Origin: an uncultured Oscillospiraceae bacterium
Lineage (GTDB): Bacteria; Bacillota; Clostridia; Oscillospirales; Oscillospiraceae
Length of the DNA stretch: 6,139 nt
Assembly: GCA_944385645.1 (NCBI GenBank)
Contig: CALWYA010000096.1
Span: 1 to 6,139, forward strand
Direction of reading: 5' to 3'
Shown here piece by piece: positions 1-5,716 of the stretch. Position 1 is the stretch's first letter. Each line of letters starts with the position of its first letter. The notes beneath the pieces were generated by a model. It searched no databases and was not told where the DNA came from. It worked only from the letters and a program-made list of their open reading frames with translations. The position numbers and the translations under genes are program-made.

Positions 1-1
1 C

Positions 2-949
2 TATCAGGACTGGTTCCACATCAGCTTCGACGGCAACAGCAACTACAACGACGGCTTCTGGTATGAGGGCTGGGAGGGTCACTATGAGCTGGTGAAGCTG
101 AACCTGGCCAACCCGGCGGTGGTGGACCACCAGTTCCAGGCCATCCGCTCCTGGGTGGAGCAGTACGGCATTGACGGCCTGCGGCTGGACGTGGCCTACT
201 GCCTGCCCCCGGACTATCTGAAGCGGCTGCGGGCTTTCACCGGCGGCCTCAAGCCCGACTTCGTCCTCCTGGGGGAGACCCTCCACGGGGACTACAACCG
301 CTGGATGAATAACGAGATGTGTCACTCGGTGACCAACTACGAGTGCTACAAGGGGCTGTGGTCCGCCTTCAACTCCCGGAACCTCTTCGAGATCGGCCAC
401 TCCCTGGCCCGGCAGTTCGGGCCGGAGCCCTGGACGGTGTACAAGGGGACCCACCCCCTGTCCTTCCTGGACAACCACGACGTCACCCGCATCGCCTCCC
501 AGCTCGCCGACCCCAACCACCTGCCCGCCGCCTACGCCCTTATGTTCGGGATGCCGGGCGTGCCGGCGGTGTACTATGGCAGCGAGTGGGGCCTGACGGG
601 CCGGAAGGAGGAGGGGGACGCCGCCCTGCGCCCCGCCCTGGAGAAGCCGGAGTGGAACGAGCTCACCGACTGGATCGCCAGGCTGGCCCGGGCCAAGCGG
701 GAGAGCCCGGCACTGTGTTACGGCGGCTACCGCAACGTGGTGCTCACCAACCGGCAGCTCATCTTCGAGCGCAGATGCGACCAGGAGCGGGTGCTGGTGG
801 CGGTGAACGCCGACGCAGAGCCCTACACCGCCCACTTTGACGCCGGCTGCGGTCTGGCCTGGGACCTGATCACGGGGGAGCGGCACGACTTCGGCGGCGG
901 CAGCGAGCTGCCCCCGTACAGCGCCTTCTTCTGGAAAATGGAGCGGTAA
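2..949 (+). CDS. GH13 alpha-amylase-family glycoside hydrolase, 3' part (5' end outside window)
   Basis: This is the C-terminal 315 codons of a retaining alpha-glucan hydrolase; the frame is open from base 2, so the gene starts upstream. Numbering from the codon at base 2, the GH13 motifs appear in order. LVKLN (about 29-33) sits where neopullulanases and cyclomaltodextrinases have region V (MPKLN). GLRLDVA carries the nucleophile Asp63 (bases 188-190) and its paired Arg61. LLGET carries the acid/base Glu92 (275-277). FLDNHD carries His159 and the transition-state Asp160 (479-481). GMPGVPAVYYGSEWGLTG follows near the barrel end. The last 70 or so residues look like the short C-terminal beta domain. 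All catalytic residues seen are intact. The family acts on maltodextrins or related alpha-glucans. Region V suggests a neopullulanase/maltogenic-amylase-like intracellular enzyme, but the N-terminus that would show a CBM34 domain or signal peptide is missing, so the exact specificity is open. A terminator separates it from scpA. Confidence 0.93.
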   Translation, partial: YQDWFHISFDGNSNYNDGFWYEGWEGHYELVKLNLANPAVVDHQFQAIRSWVEQYGIDGLRLDVAYCLPPDYLKRLRAFTGGLKPDFVLLGETLHGDYNRWMNNEMCHSVTNYECYKGLWSAFNSRNLFEIGHSLARQFGPEPWTVYKGTHPLSFLDNHDVTRIASQLADPNHLPAAYALMFGMPGVPAVYYGSEWGLTGRKEEGDAALRPALEKPEWNELTDWIARLARAKRESPALCYGGYRNVVLTNRQLIFERRCDQERVLVAVNADAEPYTAHFDAGCGLAWDLITGERHDFGGGSELPPYSAFFWKMER

Positions 950-960
950 GAGACGGTATT

Positions 961-1003
961 TCCCCGCCCGGCGCGGCCGGGCGGGGATTTTCCTTGTGTT
1001 TTT
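961..1003 (+). terminator. Intrinsic terminator after the amylase gene
   Basis: Bases 962-972 (CCCCGCCCGGC) pair perfectly with 976-986 around a 3-base loop, and T961-A987 extends the stem to 12 bp. The 3' side is followed by ATTTTCCTTGTGTTTTT, an interrupted T-rich tail. It begins 11 bases after the amylase stop codon. It should end the amylase transcript and insulate the scpA operon. Confidence 0.88.
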
Positions 1004-1022
1004 CCGGGTAAACTGGTATAAT
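994..1022 (+). promoter_or_regulatory. Sigma-A-type promoter of the scpA operon
   Basis: A perfect -10 TATAAT (1017-1022) is preceded by TGG (1014-1016), making it an extended -10. A 17-base spacer separates it from the weak -35 TTGTGT (994-999). Transcription would start near 1029, giving a leader of about 30 bases before scpA. The -35 lies in the T-rich tail of the preceding terminator, so the two signals are interlocked. It is the best vegetative promoter in the window and fits constant expression of condensin subunits. Confidence 0.8.
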
Positions 1023-1058
1023 ATTCTGAACTGATTTGCGCTGGAGAGGGGGGAGCCC

Positions 1059-1859
1059 ATGGAGACGCCCATCTACCACCTGGAAGGGGTGGTCAAGGCC
1101 AAGGAGCAGAACATGGAGGACTTCGTGGGCCCGCTGGACCTGATCCTCCACCTGCTCAGCAAGAACAAGATGGAGATCCAGGACATCCAGATCTCCCTGA
1201 TCCTGGACCAGTACCTGGCGTGGATGGACCGCCGCCGGGAGCTGGACCTGGAGGTGGCCAGCGAGTTCGTCACCATGGCCGCCCAGCTGGTCTACATCAA
1301 GACCCGGATGCTCCTGTCCATCCACGACGAGGAGGCCATGAGCGAGATGGAACAGCTCATCGCCACCCTGGAGGCCCACCAGCGCAACGAGAACTATCTG
1401 AAGATCAAGGCGGTGGTCCCCGCCCTGGAGAGCCGCTATCAGGTGGGCCGGGACTACCTCACCAAGGGCCCCGAGGCCATCCAGCCGGACAAGGTGTACC
1501 GCTATGTCCACGACCGGGAGGACCTGCTCCGGGCGGTGACGGCGGTGCTGGCCCGGTCGGACAACAAGCTGCCCCCGCCGGTGTCCGCCTTCCAGGGCAT
1601 CGTTGGCCGGGAGCCCTACCCCGTGGCCGACAAGGCGGGGGAGATCGTCCGGCGGCTGATCCGCCTGGGGGTCACCCGGTTCCGAGCCCTGTTTCAGGGC
1701 AGCCGGAGCCGCTCGGAGGTGGTGGCCACCTTCCTGGCGGTGCTGGAGCTGTGCAAGGCCCACCGGTTGCGGCTGGCGGGCACCCAGGAGGACTGTACCG
1801 TCACCTGCACCCAGGAGGGGGAGGAGGCGGACCTGTCCATCACCGCCGACAGCCAGTGA
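1059..1859 (+). CDS. scpA: Segregation and condensation protein A (ScpA, kleisin)
   Basis: ScpA is the kleisin of the bacterial Smc-ScpAB condensin, which loads near the origin and helps compact and separate the chromosomes. The 266-residue length is normal for the family. The hallmark N-terminal block FVGPLDLILHLL (residues 22-33) is followed by a helical region ending in ASEFVTMAAQLVYIKTRMLL, the part known to bind the Smc neck. The middle (about 90-180) is the variable linker that contacts the ScpB dimer. The C-terminal stretch around SRSEVVATFLAVLELCKAHRL (about 215-240) matches the winged helix that binds the Smc head. The ATG at 1059 follows a strong purine-rich ribosome site (GAGAGGGGGGAG, 1044-1055). 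An in-frame ATG at 1113 would remove 18 residues but has no comparable site. It is first in its operon, and scpB begins 13 bases after its stop. Confidence 0.97.
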   Translation: METPIYHLEGVVKAKEQNMEDFVGPLDLILHLLSKNKMEIQDIQISLILDQYLAWMDRRRELDLEVASEFVTMAAQLVYIKTRMLLSIHDEEAMSEMEQLIATLEAHQRNENYLKIKAVVPALESRYQVGRDYLTKGPEAIQPDKVYRYVHDREDLLRAVTAVLARSDNKLPPPVSAFQGIVGREPYPVADKAGEIVRRLIRLGVTRFRALFQGSRSRSEVVATFLAVLELCKAHRLRLAGTQEDCTVTCTQEGEEADLSITADSQ

Positions 1860-1872
1860 GGAGGCGTTTCCC

Positions 1873-2499
1873 TTGGAACTGAAAGAATTGCAGTCCGCCC
1901 TGGAGGGGGTGCTCTTCGCCGCCGGCGAGCCGGTGAGCGTGGAGCGGCTGTGCCTGGGGCTGGAGGTGGACCGGCCCACCCTGGACGCGGTGGCCCAGCG
2001 GCTGATGGACCAGTACAGCTATGACCGGCGGGGCATCCGTCTGGTGCGGCTGGACGGCAGCTATCAGCTGTGCTCCGCCCCCGAGTACGCCGACGCCATC
2101 CGATCCACCCTGGAGAGCCGCAAGCCCGCCCGCCTGTCTCAGCCCGCCCTGGAGGTGCTGGCCATCGTGGCCTATTACCAGCCGGTGACCCGGGCCTACG
2201 TGGACCAGGTGCGGGGGGTGGACAGCGCCTACACCATGGGCCTGCTCCTGGAGCGGGAGCTCATCGAGGAGGCGGGCCGCCTGTCGGTCCCCGGCCGGCC
2301 CATGCAGTTTCGCACCACCAAGAATTTCCTGCGCTCCTTCGGCATGTCCAGTCTGGAGGAGCTGCCCGAGCTGCCCGGCTCCTCCCAGGAGGGCAGCCAG
2401 CTGACCCTGGAGCTGGAGGCCAGCCTGGCCCGCCTGCGCCAGGCGGAGGAGGAGCCCGGGGGCGGAGAGCCGGCCGGCCCGCCGGCGGAGGGGACATGA
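1873..2499 (+). CDS. scpB: Segregation and condensation protein B (ScpB, kite protein)
   Basis: ScpB forms a dimer that binds the middle of ScpA and completes the Smc condensin. The protein has 208 residues and two winged-helix domains. The first (about 1-75) begins ELQSALEGVLFAAGEPVS, and the second (about 85-170) contains the family signature LSQPALEVLAIVAYYQPVTR followed by YVDQVRGVDS. The later part PMQFRTTKNFLRSFGM is also typical. The start is a TTG at 1873: it begins the conserved N-terminal helix, follows the ribosome site TGAGGAGG (1857-1864) at 8-base spacing, and no ATG lies nearby in frame. That ribosome site overlaps the scpA stop codon, which suggests translational coupling and matched amounts of the two partners. 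The gene ends in an ATGA overlap with the next one. The last 30 or so residues are acidic and Gly/Pro-rich and probably unstructured. Confidence 0.97.
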   Translation: MELKELQSALEGVLFAAGEPVSVERLCLGLEVDRPTLDAVAQRLMDQYSYDRRGIRLVRLDGSYQLCSAPEYADAIRSTLESRKPARLSQPALEVLAIVAYYQPVTRAYVDQVRGVDSAYTMGLLLERELIEEAGRLSVPGRPMQFRTTKNFLRSFGMSSLEELPELPGSSQEGSQLTLELEASLARLRQAEEEPGGGEPAGPPAEGT

Positions 2500-3122
2500 C
2501 CGCCCCGGCCATCCTCCTGGCCGTCCTCCTGGCTCTGGTCCTGCTGGGGCAGGTCCGGGTGGGGGTGCGGGGGGAGTACGGCCCCGCCGGCCCCAGGGCC
2601 TGGCTGCGGATCGGGCCCGTTTCGCTCTCCCTGTGGCCTCGGAAAAAAGAGGCGCGGAAGAAGTCCGGCCCCCCAAAGAAGGGCGCGCACCCCGCCGGCG
2701 GGGGCAAGGAGAGCCGCCGGGCCGCCCTCTGGGCCGGCCTGGACTATCTGCGGGCCCTGCTGCCCGTGGCCCTGGAGGCGGGGGGGCAGTTCCGGCGGAA
2801 GCTGCGGGTGGACCAGCTGTTCCTGGAGGCGCGCATCGCCTCGGATGACCCCGCCGACGCCGCGGCGGCCTACGGCTATGCCAGCGCCGCTTTGGGCGCC
2901 CTGTGGGGGCCGCTGAATGAGGCGGTGCAAATCAAGGACGGCACGGTCCGGGTCCTCCCGGACCTGGAGGGGGGGACCTCCTCCCTGGAGGGGCGGGTGT
3001 CCCTCTCCCTGACCCTGGCCCAGCTGCTGCGGCTGGGGCTCCACTTTGGATACAAGGGCCTGCGGGCCTTTTTGACAGTCAAGGGCGCCCACGACCGGGC
3101 GCGGAAGAGAAAGGCGGTTTGA
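2496..3122 (+). CDS. DUF2953 family protein (YtfI-like), single-pass membrane protein
   Basis: This 208-residue protein starts at the ATG in the ATGA overlap with scpB (2496-2499), behind the purine-rich run GGCGGAGGGG. One hydrophobic segment lies at the N-terminus (about residues 4-18, AILLAVLLALVLLG). A beta-rich stretch, a basic linker (KKEARKKSGPPKKG, about 50-63) and a C-terminal domain follow. The core with FLEARIASDDPADAAAAYGYASAALGAL and the ending VKGAHDRARKRKAV resembles the DUF2953 family, whose Bacillus subtilis member is ytfI, next to ytfJ. That pairing is preserved here, with ytfJ 3 bases downstream. The molecular function is unknown. The neighbour suggests a role in sporulation or spore membrane biology, but that is inference. 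The basic linker suggests the bulk lies on the cytoplasmic side if the N-terminal segment is a simple anchor. Confidence 0.88.
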   Translation: MTAPAILLAVLLALVLLGQVRVGVRGEYGPAGPRAWLRIGPVSLSLWPRKKEARKKSGPPKKGAHPAGGGKESRRAALWAGLDYLRALLPVALEAGGQFRRKLRVDQLFLEARIASDDPADAAAAYGYASAALGALWGPLNEAVQIKDGTVRVLPDLEGGTSSLEGRVSLSLTLAQLLRLGLHFGYKGLRAFLTVKGAHDRARKRKAV

Positions 3123-3125
3123 ACC

Positions 3126-3542
3126 ATGGAACAACAGGACAAGCGCACCCCCCTCAGCCAGCTGATGGCCGACGCCATCCAGCAGGTGAAGCTCATGGCC
3201 GACGCGGACACCATCATCGGCACCCCCATCCAGGCGGAGGGGGTCACCCTGATCCCCGTGTCCCGCATGTCCATCGGAGTGGGCACCGGGGGCACCGAGT
3301 TCTCCACCAAGAAGCAGCAGGCGGGGGGAGACAACGCCTTCGGCGGCGGCGGCGCCGCCAGCGCCAAGCTGGAGCCGGTGGCCTTCCTGGTCATCCGGGA
3401 CGGGAACGTGAAGCTGCTGCCCGTATTCCCCGCCCCCGCCACCACCCTGGACCGGGTCATCGACACGGTGCCCGAGGTGGTGGACAAGGTCACCGATTTT
3501 TTGGCCCAGCAGAAGGAAAAATCGGAGTTTGAGGGGGAGTAA
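3126..3542 (+). CDS. ytfJ: Spore protein YtfJ (GerW family)
   Basis: This 138-residue protein belongs to the Spore_YtfJ (GerW) family of small proteins made in endospore formers and needed for normal germination in Bacillus subtilis; the biochemical activity is not established. The family pattern is clear: a helical N-terminus (LSQLMADAIQQVKLMADADTIIG, about 10-32), then PIQAEGVTLIPVSRMSIGVGTGG (34-56), a Gly-rich turn FGGGGAASAKLEPVAFLVI (72-90), and NVKLLPVF followed by VIDTVPEVVDKVTDFL. There is no signal peptide or membrane segment. The ATG at 3126 lies 3 bases after the DUF2953 stop and uses AAAGGCGG inside that gene's end as its ribosome site, so it is co-transcribed and probably coupled. 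No terminator is visible after it, so read-through into dacF is likely. Presence of this gene is good evidence that the organism forms spores. Confidence 0.95.
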   Translation: MEQQDKRTPLSQLMADAIQQVKLMADADTIIGTPIQAEGVTLIPVSRMSIGVGTGGTEFSTKKQQAGGDNAFGGGGAASAKLEPVAFLVIRDGNVKLLPVFPAPATTLDRVIDTVPEVVDKVTDFLAQQKEKSEFEGE

Positions 3543-3567
3543 GCCCAATTCTGCAAAAAATTCCCCG

Positions 3568-3597
3568 CCATAGCCGGCCGGCCGGACAGGCATACTA
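3568..3597 (+). promoter_or_regulatory. Candidate sigma-G-type (forespore) promoter of the carboxypeptidase gene
   Basis: CATACTA (3591-3597) is a full match to the -10 of Bacillus sigma-G promoters (CATnnTA). Exactly 18 bases upstream is CCATA (3568-3572), matching the -35 pattern GHATR at four of five positions. The spacer contains the self-complementary run GCCGGCCGGCCGG (3573-3585). Transcription would start near 3604, about 28 bases before the GTG start. A sigma-E reading (CATACAnT) fits less well. No sigma-A promoter was seen in the gap. This rests on motif matching alone. Confidence 0.5.
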
Positions 3598-3598
3598 G

Positions 3599-3629
3599 AG
3601 GTCACGGATCAAATGTGGAGAGGTGACCT
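3599..3629 (+). promoter_or_regulatory. Inverted repeat covering the ribosome site of the carboxypeptidase gene
   Basis: AGGTCAC (3599-3605) can pair with GTGACCT (3623-3629) over a 17-base loop. The 3' arm includes most of the Shine-Dalgarno sequence GAGGTGA (3620-3626), so the hairpin would hide it. A transcript starting near 3604 would lack most of the 5' arm, so only read-through RNA from ytfJ could fold this way. The stem is only 7 bp, so this may be chance. Confidence 0.35.
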
Positions 3630-3631
3630 GT

Positions 3632-4735
3632 GTGAAGCTGCGCCTGTTGGGGGCGGCCGCCGCCCTGGCCTGCGCCCTGACCGCCCTGCCCGCCGCCGGG
3701 GCGGTGGAGCCCCATGCCGCCGCCGCGGTGCTGATGGACGCGGGGAGCGGCCGGGTCCTCTACGAGCGCGACGCCCGTGAGGCCCTGCCCATCGCCAGCA
3801 TCACCAAGCTGATGACCGCCCTGGTGGCCCTGGAATCGGGGCGCGCCCTGGACGAGACGGTGACCATCCTGCCCCAGTGGACGGGGGCGGAGGGGTCCTC
3901 CCTCTACCTGCGGCCGGGGGAGACCCTCACCCTGGAGGATCTGCTCTACGGCCTGCTCCTGCGCTCGGGCAACGACGCCGCCCTGGCGGTGGCGGGGTAC
4001 TGCGCCGGCTCGGAGGAGGCCTTTGTGGCCCAAATGAATCGGCGGGCCGGGGAACTGGGGATGAAGGACACCCACTTTACAAACCCAAGCGGACTGGACG
4101 GGGAGGGCCATGTCTCCAGCGCCTACGACATGGCCCTGCTGGCCCGGGCCTGTCTGGACAACGAGACCCTGCGGGAGATCGTCTCCACCCGGTCGTCCTC
4201 CCGGGCGGGCCGGGTGCTCACCAACCACAACAAGCTGCTGTGGCGGTACGAGGGCTGTATCGGTCTCAAGACAGGCTACACCCAGAGGGCGGGCCGCACC
4301 CTGGTGTCGGCGGCGGAGCGGGAGGGACTGACCCTCATCTGCGTCACCCTGAACGACCCGGACGACTGGGCCGACCACGCCGCCCTTCTGGACTGGGGCT
4401 TCGATCAATATCGGGCGGAGCCGGTGGTCCGGGCGGGAGAGCGGGTGGGCTCTGTCCCGCTGGCGGGCAGCCTGCTGCCCGCCTGTCCCGTGGCGGCGGG
4501 GGAGACGCTCACGGCTGCCCTGGCCGACGGAGAAGCGGTCGAAGTGCGGGCCGTCTGGAAGGAATCCCCCTTGACAGCCCCTGTGGCGAAAGGGGAGCGG
4601 GTGGGCGAGCTGGTCTGCACCCTGGAGGGGGCGGAGCTGGCCCGGGTCCCTCTGACGGCGGCGGCCTCGGTTCCGGCGGACCGGTGGGAGCCCCGGAACC
4701 TGTGGGACCGGCTGTGGGCCGGGCTCACCGGATAA
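3632..4735 (+). CDS. dacF: Serine-type D-alanyl-D-alanine carboxypeptidase (DacF/DacB family penicillin-binding protein)
   Basis: This secreted low-mass penicillin-binding protein removes the terminal D-alanine from peptidoglycan stem peptides, limiting cross-linking. Its 367 residues carry all three active-site motifs: SITK with nucleophile Ser56 (bases 3797-3799) and Lys59, SGN at 112-114, and KTG at 213-215 (4268-4276). A signal peptide covers about residues 1-24 (Lys2 and Arg4, an Ala/Leu core, then AAGA). Residues 260-350 resemble the C-terminal PBP5 beta domain, and the end (NLWDRLWAGL) looks like a short amphipathic membrane anchor. I prefer the GTG at 3632 because GAGGTGA (3620-3626) sits at the right distance; a GTG at 3623 lies inside that site and would add three residues before the signal peptide. 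Position matches dacB in the Bacillus scpAB-rluB cluster, while the forespore-type promoter fits dacF, so the F/B label is uncertain. A role in spore cortex or germ-cell-wall trimming is inferred. Confidence 0.94.
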   Translation: MKLRLLGAAAALACALTALPAAGAVEPHAAAAVLMDAGSGRVLYERDAREALPIASITKLMTALVALESGRALDETVTILPQWTGAEGSSLYLRPGETLTLEDLLYGLLLRSGNDAALAVAGYCAGSEEAFVAQMNRRAGELGMKDTHFTNPSGLDGEGHVSSAYDMALLARACLDNETLREIVSTRSSSRAGRVLTNHNKLLWRYEGCIGLKTGYTQRAGRTLVSAAEREGLTLICVTLNDPDDWADHAALLDWGFDQYRAEPVVRAGERVGSVPLAGSLLPACPVAAGETLTAALADGEAVEVRAVWKESPLTAPVAKGERVGELVCTLEGAELARVPLTAAASVPADRWEPRNLWDRLWAGLTG

Positions 4736-4772
4736 CAGGCGAACCGGCGTTCCCGTCCCGCGGGGGACTCCA

Positions 4773-4878
4773 AACAAATAGTCCCAATTCTTTTGTGTGT
4801 TCCCGCCCCCGCAGGGGGCGGGAACACCATGGAAAATTGTGAACCTAGGAACACAAAAGGGAATTGGGAGAACAAATA
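4773..4878. mobile_element. Palindromic MITE-like element with flanking 8-base direct repeats
   Basis: The gap between the carboxypeptidase gene and rluB holds an inverted repeat. TCCCAATTC (4782-4790) pairs with GAATTGGGA (4861-4869), and TTTTGTGT (4791-4798) with ACACAAAA (4851-4858), with only a 2-base bulge (4859-4860): 17 bp closing 52 bases. The same 8-mer AACAAATA lies directly outside both ends, at 4773-4780 and 4871-4878, each one G away from the repeat, as a target-site duplication would. The core of about 90 bases has no reading frame and its arms are AT-rich, unlike the neighbourhood. A non-autonomous transposon derivative is the best reading. A cis-acting RNA or operator pair is the alternative. 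No transposase is present to confirm it. Confidence 0.5.
4797..4827 (+). repeat. Perfect 14-bp GC-rich hairpin inside the intergenic element
   Basis: GTGTTCCCGCCCCC (4797-4810) is perfectly complementary to 4814-4827 around the loop GCA. No T-run follows on either strand, so it is a poor classical intrinsic terminator, though it could protect the 3' end of the carboxypeptidase mRNA or pause polymerase. It sits inside the larger inverted repeat 4782-4869. Confidence 0.7.
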
Positions 4879-4890
4879 TAGAGGAAAGGG

Positions 4891-5622
4891 GTGGACGCCG
4901 TGGAGGAGCGGCTGCAAAAACTGATCTCGGCCTGCGGCCTGGCCTCCCGGCGGACGGCGGAGGAGTGGATCACCGCCGGCCGGGTGACGGTGAACGGCGT
5001 CCAGGCTGCTCTGGGGGACAGGGCGGACCTGAGCCGGGACCGGGTGGAGGTGGACGGCGTCCCCCTGCGGATGGGAGAGAGACACACCTATCTGATGCTC
5101 CACAAGCCCCGGGGCTATGTGACCACCCTGTCCGACGAGAAGGGGCGCAGAACGGTGGCCGATCTGGTGTCCGGCTGCGGGGGCCGGGTGTGGCCCGTGG
5201 GCCGGCTGGACCTGGACTCCGAGGGGCTGCTGATCCTCACCGACGACGGGGCGCTGACCCACCGGCTGCTCCACCCCAGCCACCAGGTGGAGAAGGAGTA
5301 TCTGGTGTGGGTGACAGGGAACGTGGAGAAGGCCCTGCCCCTCCTGTCCTCCCCCATGGAGCTGGACGGGGAGCCCCTGGCCCCCGCCCGAGTGCGCCGG
5401 GGGCGGACCACCGGCGGGGTGAGCCAGCTGTCCGTCACCATCCACCAGGGGAAAAACCGGCAGGTGCGCCGGATGTGCGCCCAGGCGGGGCTCACCGTCC
5501 TGCGGCTGAAGCGGGTCCGGGAGGGAGGGCTCTCCCTGGACCGGACCCTGCGGCCCGGCCAATGGCGCCCCCTGACCGGGGAGGAGCTGGCGGCCCTGGA
5601 GGGCCGGGAAGAAGCGCGATGA
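4891..5622 (+). CDS. rluB: RsuA/RluB-family rRNA pseudouridine synthase
   Basis: This enzyme isomerises a uridine to pseudouridine in ribosomal RNA, by context the RluB site in the peptidyl-transferase region of 23S rRNA. It has 243 residues, normal for the family. Residues about 5-55 form an S4 RNA-binding domain (RLQKLISACGLASRRTAEEW, then GRVTVNG). The catalytic domain begins YLMLHKPRGYVTT (67-79) and has the signature VGRLDLDSEGLLILTDDG, with catalytic Asp107 (bases 5209-5211). Later KEYLVWV and GKNRQVRRMCAQAG are also typical. The start is a GTG at 4891, five bases after AGAGGA; a GTG at 4900 (GGGGTGG upstream) is nearly as good and would drop three residues. Location downstream of scpAB and dac matches Bacillus rluB (ypuL), which favours RluB over RsuA. 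No clear promoter was found in the gap upstream, so it may rely on read-through or on sequences within the inserted element. Confidence 0.94.
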   Translation: MDAVEERLQKLISACGLASRRTAEEWITAGRVTVNGVQAALGDRADLSRDRVEVDGVPLRMGERHTYLMLHKPRGYVTTLSDEKGRRTVADLVSGCGGRVWPVGRLDLDSEGLLILTDDGALTHRLLHPSHQVEKEYLVWVTGNVEKALPLLSSPMELDGEPLAPARVRRGRTTGGVSQLSVTIHQGKNRQVRRMCAQAGLTVLRLKRVREGGLSLDRTLRPGQWRPLTGEELAALEGREEAR

Positions 5623-5626
5623 CTGA

Positions 5627-5681
5627 GCAAGAGATTTTTGCAGGAGAAAATGAAATTCCTGCAAAAATCTCTTGCGTTTTG
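5627..5681 (+). terminator. Intrinsic terminator after rluB, perfect 19-bp stem
   Basis: Bases 5627-5645 (GCAAGAGATTTTTGCAGGA) are perfectly complementary to 5657-5675, with an 11-base loop, and are followed by GTTTTG (5676-5681). The left arm starts 4 bases after the rluB stop. The stem is long and fairly AT-rich while the T-run is short, so efficiency is uncertain, but position and perfection support a terminator. Confidence 0.75.
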
Positions 5682-5700
5682 TGGGGAAAGCGGGTATGAT
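5672..5700 (+). promoter_or_regulatory. Sigma-A-type promoter of the RpiR-family regulator
   Basis: TATGAT (5695-5700) matches the -10 consensus at five of six positions. TTGCGT (5672-5677) lies 17 bases upstream as a weak -35, overlapping the end of the rluB terminator stem. Transcription would start near 5707, giving a leader of about 113 bases. Confidence 0.6.
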
Positions 5701-5716
5701 AAAGGCAGTCTGAAGG

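Noticed and set aside
319..840. Second + strand frame inside the amylase gene
   Set aside because: The product is a low-complexity Pro/Arg/Gly-rich shadow, fully inside a gene with intact catalytic motifs.
3072..3077. TTGACA near the end of the DUF2953 gene as a possible ytfJ promoter
   Set aside because: No -10-like hexamer lies 16-18 bases downstream; that region is nearly all G and C.
3544..3552. CCCAATTCT after ytfJ, shared with the left arm of the intergenic element (4783-4791)
   Set aside because: Nine shared bases are expected by chance many times in a window this size, and there is no matching inverted arm nearby.
2229..3605. Long open frame on the - strand opposite scpB, DUF2953 and ytfJ
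   Set aside because: It runs antisense to three recognised genes, its product is low-complexity Gly/Pro/Leu/Gln-rich with no family motif, and GC-rich codon use creates such frames routinely. The same applies to - strand frames at 870-1979, 1840-2676, 3602-4777, 4405-5664 and 5115-6038.
4571..4576. TTGACA inside the carboxypeptidase gene as a possible internal promoter
   Set aside because: There is no AT-rich -10 at suitable spacing, and it is ordinary coding sequence.
4755..4768. Short hairpin GTCCC/GGGAC as a terminator after the carboxypeptidase gene
   Set aside because: The stem is only 5 bp with no T-run directly after it.
4837..4882. Possible rluB promoter (TTGTGA at 4837-4842, TATAGA at 4877-4882)
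   Set aside because: The spacing is 34 bases, far too long, and no other -35/-10 pair at 16-18 bases was found in the gap.
5619..5699. 26-codon frame starting in an ATGA overlap with the rluB stop
   Set aside because: It consists almost entirely of the terminator palindrome and has no recognisable motif; the overlap is probably chance.
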